NCBI GenBank assembly: GCA_038501785.1
Contig: JBAMJR010000072.1
Location: 338,001 to 402,000, forward strand
DNA from: Myoxocephalus aenaeus
Lineage: Eukaryota > Chordata > Actinopteri > Perciformes > Cottidae
Length of the DNA stretch: 64,000 nt
Direction: 5' to 3'
The notes under the pieces were generated by a model. The model had not been told where the DNA came from, ran no database searches, and was given only the letters and a program-made list of their open reading frames with translations. Shown piece after piece: positions 1 through 12,095 of this stretch. Made by a program: the position numbers and the translations under genes. Within the stretch, counting starts at the first letter, position 1. Each line of letters begins with the position of its first letter.

Positions 1-683
1 AGCTAACAGCTCCGGTTAGCATGTAGCTTGAGGAGAAGCTCCGGGTGTACGTCCACCCGCGGTCACTGCTTTGCTGCTGAATTTTTTAATCCGGACGTTC
101 GGGTCCCAACTCTTTTAGCCTCTTCTTGTCAACATCTGATCGTGGATTGAAAGGTGTTTCGCGTAGAGATACCACAGAGTTTTCAGTCGCCATACTAACA
201 TAATCAAAGTCTCTGCTAGCTGTGTTGCTCGCGTAGCTACGTGGGAGCTATATGGGGTGTGAGGGAATGATAAAGGTCTCTGATTCGACGAATAGTCCAA
301 CCACGTTGCAATAAGAAACGATGTCATTGGCTAGGGCGCAGATTTGTGCGCCCGAAGATTCACGTTTCATCCGCCAATGAGAAGCTGTCCTTGCCGCAAC
401 GACGGTGAAACGTTTGTTCGCTGCCATAGACTCACATTTGGCCGGCGCCCCGACAGGGGGGAGGGGCTTTTCTCAGTGATGATGAATGGCGATATATTAT
501 ATTTGGTATATCTTAAGTGGTTGTTGACAGGGGCTTACGGTCTCCCACACACATTTAGCGCGTCAACACGGTATATTTCTTATTTAAATTATTTGGTATA
601 TAATGTTTTTTGACAGTATATATTATATATTTTTTTTCTTCTTTTTTTTTTTTTCATCGCAAAATTTTAAGAGGGGCGGCGCC
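1..683. other. No recognised gene; T-rich tract
   Basis: I recognise no gene or repeat family here. Open frames are short and lack family motifs. A homopolymeric T/C tract lies at about 620-655, next to the retroelement fragment that follows. Confidence 0.5.
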
Positions 684-1040
684 CTAGCGCCCTCTATTGA
701 CGCACTGCCACTGCTTCTCAGGGATCTCATTGCCTCTCCATTGCTCCACAGTGGCAAACAGCTGCAGCAGGGTATCCTCCTCACCAGATGCTTGATCTGA
801 AAGTGACACTTTCTCCCAGAAATCTCCAGAAGCCTTCAGCGCACGAATAAGATGTTTTATGACGTTGCTTCCAAGAATCAAGTCATCACCTTGACCATCC
901 ACAATGAGCGTGGGAACTGAAATGTGACAGTCCAACACCTTCATCTGAAGTTCACACACTCCGATGGGGCGCGTCCTCAACCCTCCACATCCAATTAGAA
1001 CAACTGATGTGGGAGAGATAGAATCAGGAGAAACAATATT
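684..1040 (-). pseudogene. LTR-retrotransposon polyprotein fragment, protease region
   Basis: The minus-strand frame reads ...VVLIGCGGLRTRPIGV... followed by TLIVDGQGDDLILGSNVI and KHLIRALKASGDFW. As I recall it, this resembles the aspartic protease to linker part of gag-pol polyproteins from fish LTR retrotransposons, in particular the hydrophobic stretch ending in I/L-G-S-N-V. The open frame begins at about 980 but the similarity runs upstream to about 1040, so the apparent start codon is not the true start. There is no reverse transcriptase, integrase or LTR beside it, so this is an isolated scrap. Seen: the peptide and its strand. Inferred: the Gypsy-like affiliation, which a profile search would settle. 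Confidence 0.5.
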
Positions 1041-1477
1041 GGCCTCCCTCCTTCCTCAGCGGACTCTACTGACCCGCACGTCCGCTTCGCTCGCGTCACC
1101 GGAGAGAGAGACCCTCCTCTCCCGCGCGTGGGTTAGTTCATACTATCACACACGGAGCTTAAAGCCCTTCCTACTGGTTAAAAGTACTACTTTCACACCT
1201 TTTCCAACAAACTCCATGTTCACTGGCCTGCAGCTTCAGGGGCGGAGCTAGTCTTCTTCTACAGACCGGGTTGTCTGCTGCTTCATAAAGTCAATGTTCA
1301 GCTCCGCCACCTCAGGCGAACAAGAGAACTACACTTCCGTCTAATAAAACAGTCCACCGGCATCCACATGCACTATGCAAACGTTGTTTTAACTACCCAC
1401 CTACCCCCCTACTCCACCAATCACAGGCCGCAGCCCTACCAAGAAGCACACTGCTTCTCTGTGATTGGCCGGAGAGA
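1041..1477. other. Unassigned sequence between two transposon relics
   Basis: C-rich patches and an AATAAA-like string near 1343 are visible, but there is no convincing coding frame, TIR or LTR. It could belong to the LTR element on its left or the pogo element on its right. Confidence 0.4.
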
Positions 1478-1849
1478 GTGAACCGTTCATTTAAGGTGGC
1501 ACTTCGAGTTCAGTGGGAGGCTTGGATGGCGAGCGGCGAGAAATCCTTTACAAAAACTGTCCGCATGCGAAGAGCAACTTGTTCTCAAGTCTGCCAGTGG
1601 ATCCCAACAGCGTGGAGCAGTGTCAAAGAATCCACCAACAGGTTCCGAAAGGCTGGACTGCTGCGTGATGAGGAGGACAGGGCAAGCTCAAGAGTGGATT
1701 TGCCTCGGGAGGAAAGTGACATTGAGAGCGCAAACGAAAGAGAGACTGAGTGCAACGAAGCAATTCTGAGGCTGTTTAATTCCGACACTGAAGAAGAGAA
1801 CTTCAATGGTTTTAGTGCACAGGAGGACGATGGCGATAGTGATCAATGA
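1478..1849 (+). pseudogene. pogo/Tigger-type transposase, C-terminal remnant
   Basis: The frame begins NRSFKVALRVQWEAW and continues with MRRATCSQVCQWI and STNRFRKAGLL. This matches my memory of the C-terminal end of pogo/Tigger-type DDE transposases (POGK-like proteins), in which a basic RMRR(A/S) segment precedes a QVCQW helix and an FRKAG motif. An acidic, Ser/Asp-rich tail ends at a stop at 1847-1849. The helix-turn-helix and DDE catalytic core are absent upstream, so the copy is 5'-truncated and cannot be active. The downstream sequence to 2195 looks like the element's own 3' end. The first Met is only the first ATG in the open frame. Confidence 0.6.
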
Positions 1850-2084
1850 CCTTTTCTGGTAGGTTCCTATATTTTCGCCGAGAAAATGTGTGACGAAGTA
1901 ATTACAAACCTTCAGGCTGTTCAATTCAGATACTGAAGAACACAACTTTAGTACTGTTCTGAAAAAAAGCATTTGCAGTATGTATGTACAAGTTGTGGAT
2001 GTTACCGGCATTTATTTAATTAAAAGTTTAAAAAAATCTTTCCTGTAACATCTTGCTGCGTTAATATCTCATGTTTCAACGGGG

Positions 2085-2195
2085 ACACTTGCGGCTTAGA
2101 CAAGTGCGGCTTATTTATGTCCAATTTCTTTTTTCTTTTAAAAATGTGCAGGTGCGGCCTATATATAGGTGCGGCCTATAGTCCGGAAATTACGG
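2085..2195 (+). repeat. pogo-type element 3' end with subterminal repeats
   Basis: The block contains four near-repeats of GTGCGGCYTA and ends ATAGTCCGGAAATTACGG followed by TA. The reverse complement (CCGTAATTTCCGGACTAT) is a common terminal sequence of pogo/Tigger-type DNA transposons in fish. With the transposase tail upstream it marks the right end of one element. The left end was not found. Confidence 0.55.
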
Positions 2196-2197
2196 TA

Positions 2198-4015
2198 ATG
2201 TAACATGACCATTACGATTGACTGGATGCCATAGCAGGTGTGGTGAGGTGTCGGTGAGTTCACTGATGGTTGAGTAACTTTGAAAAGTGAGACTGTGGTG
2301 TACAGAAACTAAATGCCAACATCAGCGTTCCAACATGCTTACATTTAGAATGCAACATTTGCTAATTAGCGCTAAACACAAAGTGCAGCTAAGTAATTGG
2401 ACACTTCATTAGGCAGAGACCTTAAATGTACGAAATGTCAATAATCTATCGTTGAGATATTTCAGTCTGGACCAAAGTGGTGGATCAGCCAACCATCACC
2501 ACACGGTTCTTGCATGGCTCAGGACTGTGTGTTTGCTTGTTGGAGGCCTGAACCAGTCAACATTTACATTTCATACGATCAATTGACTCTTTTATTCCGA
2601 AGAGCAAATCCCAGATCCCACCTGTCACATTCACGTCCTAGAATCCATTAAAAGGTGTGCTCTCAGATTATGCAGGGAATCAGTAGACTGGTTACAGCAC
2701 ACATCTCCTGCAGGTAATCAAAAAGCACGGCAAGAATTGTTGCAGAACAAAAAACAGCTATGCATATAGCTTTATCCACAGTTTAATCTGTACTTTTATC
2801 TCAAATGTGCTCTAATGGCTAATTTACATCCTCAATTGCCCTACTTACACCAATTTTCCGTTGTATTCTTATTTATACCATACTTTTCTGCTGCTGCTGT
2901 AACACAGTTCCCCCGTGGGCAGTCACATAATTGTGAACCAACCTTATCTTGAGAGGAACAAAGAGAGAGTCTGTATATTTTGTACACAGCGGGTACTAAT
3001 ATTCAGATAATATCTGGAAAGTTTTTCTCAAAGCAGTGCATGCAGATATTTGCATCTCTGCATCAAACGCAGTCACATTTTCCTAATTTTAAACAAAATG
3101 TGGAACACAAAGTCACGCCTTGCAAGTTTGACGTGCATTGAGAAAGTAATTTTTTGTTGGACTCACTGACTGATGTTCTAAAAGGTTACACAGTTTCTTT
3201 GCAAGGCCAAGGAACACATCATTAACTTAGTTGCATCAGTTTGTGAGGTTACGGGTTTTGTATTAAAAAAAATGCCCGTCCATGACTTGCACAATGATTG
3301 TGTAGTATTTCCCCAATGTGTTGAACCTCGTCTTGGATGCCATCAGAGTTCAGGGTGAGGTTAGCAGCTCTGTGCTGCTCTTTATTGGATTTTTTCTCTT
3401 CCAATGTACACAGTTAAAAGCTACCGTTTCAACAACGATGTATGCAGCCACAACCGAGTTTTCTAGAACACGATAACGGTCTCATGGTACATGTTGGCCT
3501 TCAGTGCGATATCCATCAAGTCCATATGACCGCTTCAGACAGATGATTGAATCTGTGAGTGACAGCGGCCTAAAACAGCCTGCTTTTGTCTATTTGTCTG
3601 ATTTCCTATTCATGCTATTATCTAAACAATTTGACCTACATTTCATTCTGCGTGTCTTTTCAGATTTTTCCAAAGGAACATGCGAACGGTTGACCAGCAT
3701 GCAGCAGATGTTGACCGGCGTTTGCTTTAGAATGTACAAATTGTTAAATCTTTTTTTTCTTTTTTTGTTTGCTGTGGTTGTCAGGCGGGGGGCCCCGACA
3801 AAGGCGCCTAACAACCACAGCAGATTCAGTTGGATGCAGTGCTTAGCAGTCCATGTCCCTGGTAGGGAGTGTGCTTTTTTAAGCCAAACTAGGTACTGTT
3901 TACTGAGGAACATTTAGAAAAGTATGTGTGCTTAAGTGTTGTTGCAGCTGTTGCTTGGGCTGCTGTTTCATGAGATTTAAAACTCCGTATTAACTCATGT
4001 GGATAAAACATCTCC

Positions 4016-4016
<1 letters not shown>
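2198..4016. other. No recognised feature
   Basis: About 1.8 kb of AT-rich sequence with short T runs (near 3750). Open frames such as 3504-3917 are stop-limited by chance and have no motif. I see no gene, RNA gene or TIR pair. Confidence 0.5.
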
Positions 4017-4046
<30 letters not shown>

Positions 4047-4842
4047 TGCTGTCAAGCGATTAAAATATTTAATCGCGATTAATCGCATTTATGTCATAGT
4101 TAACTCGCGATTAATCACAATTAATCGCATTTTTTTTTTTTGCATTTTAATGCTCTTATCAACATGAAAAAGTGGATTGGCTTGCTTTATTTTATTGAAA
4201 AACAACTGCCAAAAAGGGCGGTACAAAATAAAATTACTGCACATTTCAGGTAAACAAGGGTTTACAAAATAAAATTATAGAGTGCACCAGGCATGAAAAC
4301 GGGTCAGGGGTGAAAAAGGTGAGAAGGATATTACCCCTCTAGGAGGGTCCGGGGGCAAGCTCCCCCGTAAGAAAAATTTAAATATTCCATATTTTAAAGC
4401 ATCAATCTGATGCATTTTGAGATGCTTTTTTTGACAGCTGGAGAAACTTAACTTCAGCCATGAGTCAAAAATGATTATGGCCTCCTTACTAAGTATTATG
4501 CAAGCCATTTCATGCCAGCCTGTCACTGGGTCTAACATTTACAGTATATGAGGCACAATGTGGTAAGGGAGAGCATGGCTGCCTTTGTTAGCATAATTTA
4601 TATCTTTGATGCAGAGAATGCATCTGGCGAATCCCTGCCTGTTGATTTTGGAGAATACATCTCCTAGATGAAAGGACACCTCTTGCCCTTTTATTGAGAC
4701 CTTGCCTTCCAGTTTTAGCCACGACCAGTTCCAGCTGCATTTCAATCCAGCTGTTTAACAATGGCTGCATCCTTCTCCCCTAACACACTCATTCTGGAAA
4801 AATAATGTTTGTATTAGTGTTAACTTCTAGTTTAGCCTTATT

Positions 4843-5039
4843 CAGACCTGCCAACCTCGATATATAACCTATATATTGATAAGTCATTAAATACTCGTCA
4901 TGCATTATATTGCATTGCATATAATGTGTGCTGGTCAATTAGTCTAAAATTAATTTTAGACAAATTTTTACCAGCGTACTTTGACGTCAAAATGCGTATC
5001 CGCTACGCAAATTGCGTAACTTACAGGTTGGCAGGTCTG
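4843..5039. mobile_element. Nested 197-bp MITE with 15-bp TIRs and CTTATT duplication
   Basis: The segment starts CAGACCTGCCAACCT and ends AGGTTGGCAGGTCTG, an exact 15-bp inverted repeat. CTTATT stands immediately before (4837-4842) and after it (5040-5045), a 6-bp target duplication. It is non-coding. Its position inside the 4044-5534 element makes it the younger insertion. The superfamily is unclear: a 6-bp duplication is short for hAT. Confidence 0.65.
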
Positions 5040-5123
5040 CTTATTGATAGAACGGTGGACCACTTTACCTTCTGCCTTGTCAGTCCCCTCACCTCAAAAT
5101 CTACCTCCTCAAAAACGGTAGCG

Positions 5124-5174
5124 TTATGCCGTGTTCACACCGGACGCGCCGTGTCCGGTGTGAACTCGGCATAA
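5124..5174. repeat. Inverted repeat, 22-bp arms with one mismatch
   Basis: Arms at 5124-5145 and 5153-5174 (TTATGCCG, then GTTCACACCGGAC) pair with one mismatch around a 7-nt loop. It lies within the 4044-5534 element and would form a stem in single-stranded DNA or RNA. Confidence 0.6.
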
Positions 5175-5595
5175 GCTAATAATGTTCCACCGGAGCTTTA
5201 GCTAGCTGGCTAACGTTGCGTTCTCTCCTGCTGTGTTCAATGTGTTCACTCGCGCTCCCTTCTGGCACGCGCACCTGTTCGCAGTTCACTGAATATCATT
5301 CATTTTGCCGTATCGCGCTCACCATTCATTCATTTCAAACCGTAACGTTAGCCTAGCTTCCAAGCCCAAACGGCGTGCCTATTGTTTTGCTTCCGGTTGA
5401 GCTACATCCGGCGTGGTGCTCGCGGAAAAAAAAAATTTGAAAAATTAAAATGCGTTAACGCCGTTAATAAAATTGACGGCGTTAAAATTGGTTTGCGTTA
5501 ACGCCGTTAATAACGCGCTAATATGACAGCACTAATATATATATATATATATGTGTGTATACGTCCATGATTACATAAACATTTTCCTTCCACAG

Positions 5596-5677
5596 TTCAC
5601 ACGGCGAGGCTCAGCGAGACACTGAAGTCACGCGCGCGGGAGTGTGTTCCTGCGCTGTCTGTCAAGGTGCCTCGCCT
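5596..5677 (+). other. Candidate 82-bp internal exon (weak)
   Basis: A good acceptor (TTTTCCTTCCACAG, ending 5595) precedes 82 bp that are CpG-rich and free of stops in two frames. A strong donor follows (CCT|GTAAGT at 5678). One frame reads RLSETLKSRARECVPALSV. I do not recognise the protein, the length is not a multiple of three, and no partner exon is visible. It may be a real host exon of an unseen gene or a chance pair of splice-like sites. Confidence 0.25.
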
Positions 5678-6578
5678 GTAAGTTTTGCTCGGCTGAGCAC
5701 CGCTCTGGTTTCAGACAAGTCATCTTCTTTGTCTCTGTTGTCTTTGCTTCCCTCCTTTGTTTGCTCCCCCGTGGCTTCTCTCTGTCGTCTTTCTTTTTCT
5801 CCGACAAGCATCCCTTCCCACGCCGCTCTTTTCCCCTTTTCCTCCATCATTGCTGAATTGCATGCAGCAGGTCAGGTCGCAGCGAACAAACTCAGTTCAG
5901 CTATCTTTGCTGTTGAGGAAAAAAAACACAAGCCCTTGCAGTGTCAGCTGATTTTAAAGTTAACGGGGGTCCTCTATAGGCCGTGCACTTTTGACGAGTC
6001 TGCACTGCAATTACTCGTCTCAGCTAGTTATTTATGTATTCATTTTTACACTAAGCATTCAGGTTCGGAAGAATTTCTGGAGGTACAGAAACCGTACTGT
6101 GGTGAGCAGAATTAATGGCATACTTTGATGAATAAGTGGGGGAAAGATTGGAGTTGGAGTGGAGGTGACTCACAAGCTACCACTAGAAAACTGTCTCAAG
6201 TGGATGAGGCAGGCGAGTGCATTTTGAAAGAAAGCAGTCTGGATTCAACCGCGTTTGGGTGAAGTGCATCTTTGACAAACCGACCAAGATGCAAGCGTTT
6301 GAGGCTTCAACAGTTGGCATGGTAATAAATACGTTGTGAGCAGCATATCTTTGTATGGTGATATAGACTACACTCTATTTGATATGAATATGTTCATACG
6401 TGCATGTACATAAGAGCACATTTGTTTTGATGGGAAATCGCTGTAATCTATTTGATGTGATTATTGAACCTTTTGTAGCTGTTTTGGGGAATAAAATGTA
6501 TAAAATTTTCACGAATAAAACAAAATCACCTGTTTCAATGGGAACAGGAGGGAAGGCTCTGTGCTACTCGCTCTTTTC

Positions 6579-6611
<33 letters not shown>

Positions 6612-6668
6612 TGTGCATTTGCATGCATCATGTGTTGATGAGAGGTTGAAACAATTGAGTGAGCAGGT
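5678..6668. other. Unassigned; short GT/GC microsatellite
   Basis: No recognised gene. The 157-aa frame at 5642-6115 is Ser/Leu-rich and motif-free. A (GT)/(GCGT) microsatellite lies at about 6580-6612, just before the next transposon. Confidence 0.45.
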
Positions 6669-6676
6669 CTCTAGGC

Positions 6677-7946
6677 CAGTGATTGTCAACCACTGTGCCG
6701 CGGCACACCAGTGTGCCGTGAGAGATCGTCAGGTGAGCCGTGTTAAAATGTCCAATTTCACTTAATTGGTCCAAAAAAATGTTATTTAGTTGCCGCAAAT
6801 GATTTTCCATTGTTGAGCGTCTGAGCTGCAATATAGTGGCTGGCAGAGTAATATAGAACAGGTCTGCACCTTGTTCTGCTATTAAACAAACTAAACGGCC
6901 GTATGTTATTGATCTTATCCACACAGCATGTCATTTCTGGGTCGCGTCTATACAACTCTGCTCTGTGTCGCGCACGCGGAGTTCCGCCTGATGCGCTGCA
7001 CAGGTGAGACACAGCGGAGAGAGAGAGAGAGCGGCGAAAAATAAGTTGCGTGCTTTTCACAATGGGATTTGCTGCTGAAGCTATCAGTATTTTAAGATAT
7101 GAGCTCTCACTGTTAAAGCCTAACAGTTCATGTGTTTGCAGGTCAAGACAAACAGCCTGGAGCTCCATCAATGACGTTTCTGACTTAGAGAGGCTCTGGA
7201 AATATTCTTCCAAAAGCCTGAAAAACACCCTGCAGTGATAAAGCCTGCTCACTTTGTGGTCGTCATTAAAATAAATGAACACCATGTTTCCTTTAAGTCA
7301 GTATTTATCAAACTGGGGCGGTATTTATTACAGGTGTAATATCTTTATTATAGGTGTGGCGCAAGAGGAAATGCTGAATTTAAATGTTCACAGTCCGCTG
7401 TTAACAGGTTACGCTTGCGCATGCGCCGATTCTTGGCATTTCGCCAAAAGCCGATCTTTATGAGATCTCAGTGAGGTCGGCTTTCTGCTGTTGTGTCTCT
7501 ATCATGGAGCATGAACTGAGAGCCGTATCAAATCTACAACCCCGTTTTAAAAAGATGTGTAGAGGAAAGCAGCTCACTGCAGCCACTAATACTGATACAA
7601 CGTGATGCTCACACATCTGCACTCATTCCGTTTTGTTTTGCAATATCTTATTGTTTTCCACAATAAGATATTTAGTAGTAACTAAATATTAGTTCTTTTT
7701 TGCATAACTTTATTTTCATTTTTCTAACAAAGTGATAACACTTTTTTTTTTGTCTGATGGAGCGATCTGGTTTACTTGAAACACTGAATACTCTTCCATG
7801 CCAGTAGGTAGCGCAATAATGACCTACCATATATGCTGTGTTATGCTACAATGTGACATTTTGTAACTTTTTAGGTTGTTGGTGTGCCGCGGGATTTTTT
7901 TATTGTAGAAAATGTGCCGCGGCTCAAAAAAGGTTGAAAAACACTG
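6677..7946. mobile_element. hAT/Charlie-like non-autonomous transposon
   Basis: The element starts CAGTGATTGTCAACC and ends GGTTGAAAAACACTG, imperfect inverted ends typical of hAT/Charlie elements, with GTGCCGCGGC in both subterminal regions. The 8-bp sequence CTCTAGGC occurs immediately before (6669-6676) and after (7947-7954), a perfect target duplication. The 1270-bp interior has no intact transposase frame; the 167-aa minus frame at 6782-7285 shows no BED finger or hATC motif. It is best read as a non-autonomous deletion derivative whose boundaries are secure. Confidence 0.85.
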
Positions 7947-7954
7947 CTCTAGGC

Positions 7955-10108
7955 CACCGTTTGGTGACGCAAATTCTTCATACTTTTCCTCAACACTTTC
8001 TTAAAGTCCTTCTCAAATATCAACTCAATTAAATTTGACTTCTCAAGGGTAGAAAACAAATTCCTCACATCACAACCTGCTGTCAAAAAAATACTTAATT
8101 GTCGTCGTAAAGAACACAAGGAATGAAGAGTGCTTCCTATAATCAGTTTATCAAAAGACACAGGGGAACGAGAACACAACAACAATGCAACCGATGTCAC
8201 TTTAAATGTGATGAGGCCTATTTGCACTAATTTATTTATTTACACATCTGACCAAAATCTCACATGTGTAGCCTTTTATTATAACACCAACATTATTCAA
8301 ACAGCCCTAGTGTTGCAGAGATACACCTTTTTTAGTTTGGGTATGCAATTTTCGAGCAGAGGCCTAAAAATAGGTTGTTTTTTAAAAGGGACCTCCCTTA
8401 TTTTGTAACCCAGAAATAGCCTGCATCCATCTTCATCCATACAAATGAAAGCCTCCTGGTCACTAAGGGCAGCTGTTTTACTGCAAGGAACTCAACGACA
8501 TCAGTGATTGATAACAGGTAATATCCATCGCCTTGCAACTGTTCCGTATTGATTTATTTACCCATCTGAACGGATCTTTACATTTTTCTCAATATAGCTC
8601 CACAAGTCAGGTCTTCAAGTCGCGAAATCCCACGAAGGTCGTGTCTGTACCACGTGGGTTTGCGACTCCTCGGGAGCGTCCTGCCTGGAGAGTTACAGCA
8701 AAATGCTGCATCTGACTGAATCCAACCTCATAGCTTCCTCTCCAAGTATATGTGCTTTTGAAAGAGCCAGGATTTGTTGACAGGAAATCGGTGCTACTCT
8801 GGTCTCACAGTGTCCGTTTCCTCTTCGTTGCAGTCATCACTGTCTCTCAGGCTTTTTTTTTTATGTCTGTCTTGGCCTTCCATCTGCCCTGTGGATGTGA
8901 CTCAGCAGTGGGGAGGTAAAAGGCAATAGTGACATCCCCGAAGTGAGAAAGACCTTCTCATGGCTCGTAATGTCTTCCGTTTGACCTTTCCAGACGCTTC
9001 CCCCGTGCTCTTTGATGTAATCGTTGACGTCTGGATCCCAGGGTGTAGAAACCGCTGCTCCTCAGCGGACTGCCGGCTCTTTGATTTGACGCTGAGTCCT
9101 GCTGAGCGGTTAAAGAGCCTGCCTCAAGACTTCCTGGAGCTGTATTTGCCGGGGGCTAAGGCGCTCTCTGTGGACGCCACACGCCAGCAATCATTATGTC
9201 GGTGATGCAAGTTGGTTGACCGTAATACGCTTCCATCCAAGCTCTAATCCTCACAGCCAGAGCCTGCAGCATTTTCTGTACCAAGGGGTGTCTGAAAAGG
9301 CAACCAACAATCTGTTCATTATTGCTTCGATTAATCAATGAATTACATCGGAAAATGGGAATAGTAATTTCCCAAAGCCCTAATGCATTTGGATTGAGAG
9401 TCAAAAACAAAGATATTGAATTAAATGCGATATAAGAGAAGAAAGACATTTTTACATTGGAGGACTTATGACTACGGTTAATTTATCAAAGTAATTGCCA
9501 AATTTTTTTTTTACGGTGACCCACGTTCAATTAGTTGCTGAAATAACTCATAATAATTTCAATAACGCAATCAATGATCTTGAACAGCATTTCTCAAGGA
9601 CAATTGCAACAAAATGTCTCCTCTTTAATTTTGGAGCATTTGCTACTTTTCTGTTTTTGTTGTTTTATATTGTTATTGTAGATAAACCAATGAGCACATT
9701 GCTTTTATATTTCAACTTCTTGGCAACATACTGCATATGGCTATATTTTGATTGCACATGCCTAACTGCACTGAAGGACAATGCAAAGACACTCAGCGTT
9801 TTGTTCCTCTGGTTAAAACTGAACCACGTGCGACGTGAATTTAGTTTATTTTATTTAATAATTTTATTTTTAAATCACAAAGGCTGTTGTCAGGTGGCCC
9901 CACAGTGGCCTCATGAGACGCCATAATGAACTCAAACTTTTGGAACCACTATTAAAAAGCATGACTCGGAAGCATTTGTTGTCAGTCGGGCTGTGTCACT
10001 CCTTGCACGCTATGCACGATTAGCATGCTGAGTAAGCAATATGAAAAGATTTGTCATTGTCTATTCCTGGTCATCAGCCGAGTGCGTCACTCAGATTGTT
10101 CGGCTGCG
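7955..10108. other. No recognised feature
   Basis: About 2.1 kb without a recognisable gene or repeat boundary. A 92-codon minus-strand frame (7949-8227) and a 143-codon plus-strand frame (9495-9926) are open but hydrophobic or AT-driven and carry no motif I know. Confidence 0.45.
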
Positions 10109-10625
10109 TCTTCTGGTCCAGAAGCCACGGACCGGTTTCGTGTAAGACAATATTCTCATGGACCGTATGACGTAATAAAATGATACGACCGGCATAAAGC
10201 CGTTATAAAACCATTATAAAGTGCATGAATATACAACTCACCATTACGCCGAATTAGTGGGAGCCCTGAGCTTGTTTCTCTGCTATGAGCCGGCCCCATC
10301 TCGGGGTGACGGGAGACAACGACACCCGGCGTGTGTTCTTTTAATTATGTCCGGTCTGATCCATAATTTAAACCCAGCTTTACAGACAGGATGTTGGAAA
10401 TGGAAGCAGGGTTTTCAGAGCTCTCAGTATATTCTGCCTTGATTTTAATCCAGAACACCGGGATAGTAGGATTTTTGGGGTAATGCACAGATGGATGTAT
10501 CCGTTCATTTTTCAAAATAAAACATCTTTCCGACGTTGATTATTATTTTTTTGGACATTTCTTTCATTCATTCTTTTCGTGCGGCCCGGTACCAAGGGAC
10601 CCACGGACCGGTACCGGGCCCCCTC
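10109..10625 (+). mobile_element. hAT-like non-autonomous remnant (CCGGTACCGG-rich ends)
   Basis: Left part reads CTGGTCCAGAAGCCACGG followed by ACCGG, then GTAAGACAATATTCTCATGG. The right part carries GCGGCCCGGTACCAA and GGACCGGTACCGGGCCCC. I recall this arrangement from a widespread fish hAT family with ends of the type CAGTGGTCC...ACCACGGACCGG. The internal segment on CCATTACGCCGAATTAGTGGG and CTGAGCTTGTTTCTCTGC is also familiar from that family. The outermost bases are eroded and no target duplication is readable, so the boundaries are approximate. Confidence 0.5.
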
Positions 10626-10909
10626 CTTTATAGGACTTTGAGGTGACAGTGAGTTATAACTGGGAATGCAGTTTCTAGAAGCACTAACCAAGATGCAAAT
10701 CAAGTGTGTACAAGAGCCAGTGCAAAGTGGCATCGTGCCTTTATGCTGATTTTAGTGATACTAGTGATTTAGATGCGGTTCAAACAAACTGCTGAGCTGG
10801 TCAGTTCTCTATCTGCTTCCAGGTGTGAAAACAACAGTATTCTTAGCTACAAGGTCATTTGCATATGTACTTATTGTCCTCAGAAACCTGTGCTACTAAA
10901 CAACTTTAG

Positions 10910-11375
10910 CTTGACATTTTGGAAAGTAAACTTTTTTTGCATAGAGTGAGATGAGAAGATCAATGTCACAGCCATAATTGTTTTTAGGGTATAGATATGT
11001 AGATGGTGCTAGCAGCCGGTTAGCTTAGCATTGAGACTGGAAGAAGCAGGACACTGCTAATTAAGCCGCACTAAACAAAGTGCCGAAACAACAATTTTGA
11101 CACATTATGGGGGATTATGTGCCAGACTATAATCTTCTCCACTGGTTGCCTGCCAACTGCACCCAGTGCAAAAAATACTCCTTTGAAACTGCAATTTAAC
11201 TTTTTTTTTATTAAATGTTTTACAGATCACAAAAAGTAAAAAATGTCAGTGATGGATGACGTATTTATTCTCGCCGGACAAAGACATGCTAACTGTAACA
11301 TCAAGCTAACTGGCTGCTGGCTTCAGCTACCCATTAACACTTTATATTCTTAATTGAAAATCCACTGCAGGAGTC
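10910..11375. repeat. MITE-like repeat with AGCCGGTTAGCTTAGCAT core
   Basis: The left arm contains GCTAGCAGCCGGTTAGCTTA near 11010. The inverted counterpart AGCTAACTGGCTGCTGGCTT lies near 11303-11322. This core is a very common fish MITE motif; the same inverted arrangement recurs at 47885-48975. The ends are diverged and placed only to within tens of bases. Confidence 0.5.
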
Positions 11376-12095
11376 CGGGATGACGGGGAAACAACAGAGC
11401 TGGGAGATCCTCCTGCTTCCCTGAATACCCCGTTGTGGCAACATTTATCTTTTTCCCATGAGTTATGTAATCATACAATGCTACATGCTGGAGTACAACT
11501 CCTCATGCCGTACGCAAACATGGCAGGACATATTGTAGAGATTGAGTTTCGTCACCTGCACCCTTCTCCCGTATAGTGCCTCATCTTTTCTTTTTATATT
11601 TGTATGTTGACTGGTGATACATCTGACCATATAGCCTCAGTGTGGTACATTCCCAAAACAATATGGAAGTTTTATGACACTTGATACCATTTATTTGAAG
11701 ACGAATATAAAAATCTAAATGACATAAAACCAATCATCTCTTGATCTCTATCTGTCTAATTAAAAGGCTGAACAATTAAAAGTTAAAATGAAAAGACAAA
11801 TGTGGAATTGTGACACCCCTAATATTTACCAAACAGGTACAGGAAACGTATTGATCGTCCAATCCAAATATTGTCAAAAAAAGAAAATAATTGGATTTCC
11901 CAAAATGTTGAACAAGATGTTGAAATAAGACAATCCCTGATGTCTCACTAAAGACTAGCATGTATATTTGACTGTGGACAAAAATAACTATTGTAAGAGT
12001 TTTAAATCCCTCTAAATGTTTTCAGGTTTAAGATCTTGAACATTCCATCAAAATATATGGCTTTGTGATTCAAGCCCATGAGTACCATTTATTTG
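11376..12095. other. No recognised feature
   Basis: AT-rich sequence without gene, RNA or repeat signatures that I can support. Confidence 0.45.

Larger units (their letters stand above)
4044..5534 (+). mobile_element. hAT-type non-autonomous element (TAGTGCTGTCA ends)
   Basis: The element begins TAGTGCTGTCAAGCGATTA and ends TGACAGCACTA, giving 11-bp perfect terminal inverted repeats. It sits inside a (TA)n tract on both sides, so the expected 8-bp duplication cannot be read. Subterminal sequence is full of AATCGCGATTAATCGC-like and GTTAACGCCGTTAAT-like palindromes. A second copy at 40126-41034 shares the left end and the segment at about 5305-5420, and that copy still encodes a BED zinc finger, which points to a ZBED-type hAT family. 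The internal 4275-5180 region of this copy differs and holds another nested element. No transposase remains here. Confidence 0.65.

Noticed and set aside
7949..8227. 92-codon minus-strand frame next to the hAT element
   Set aside because: No motif, no splice context, and length within chance expectation for this composition.
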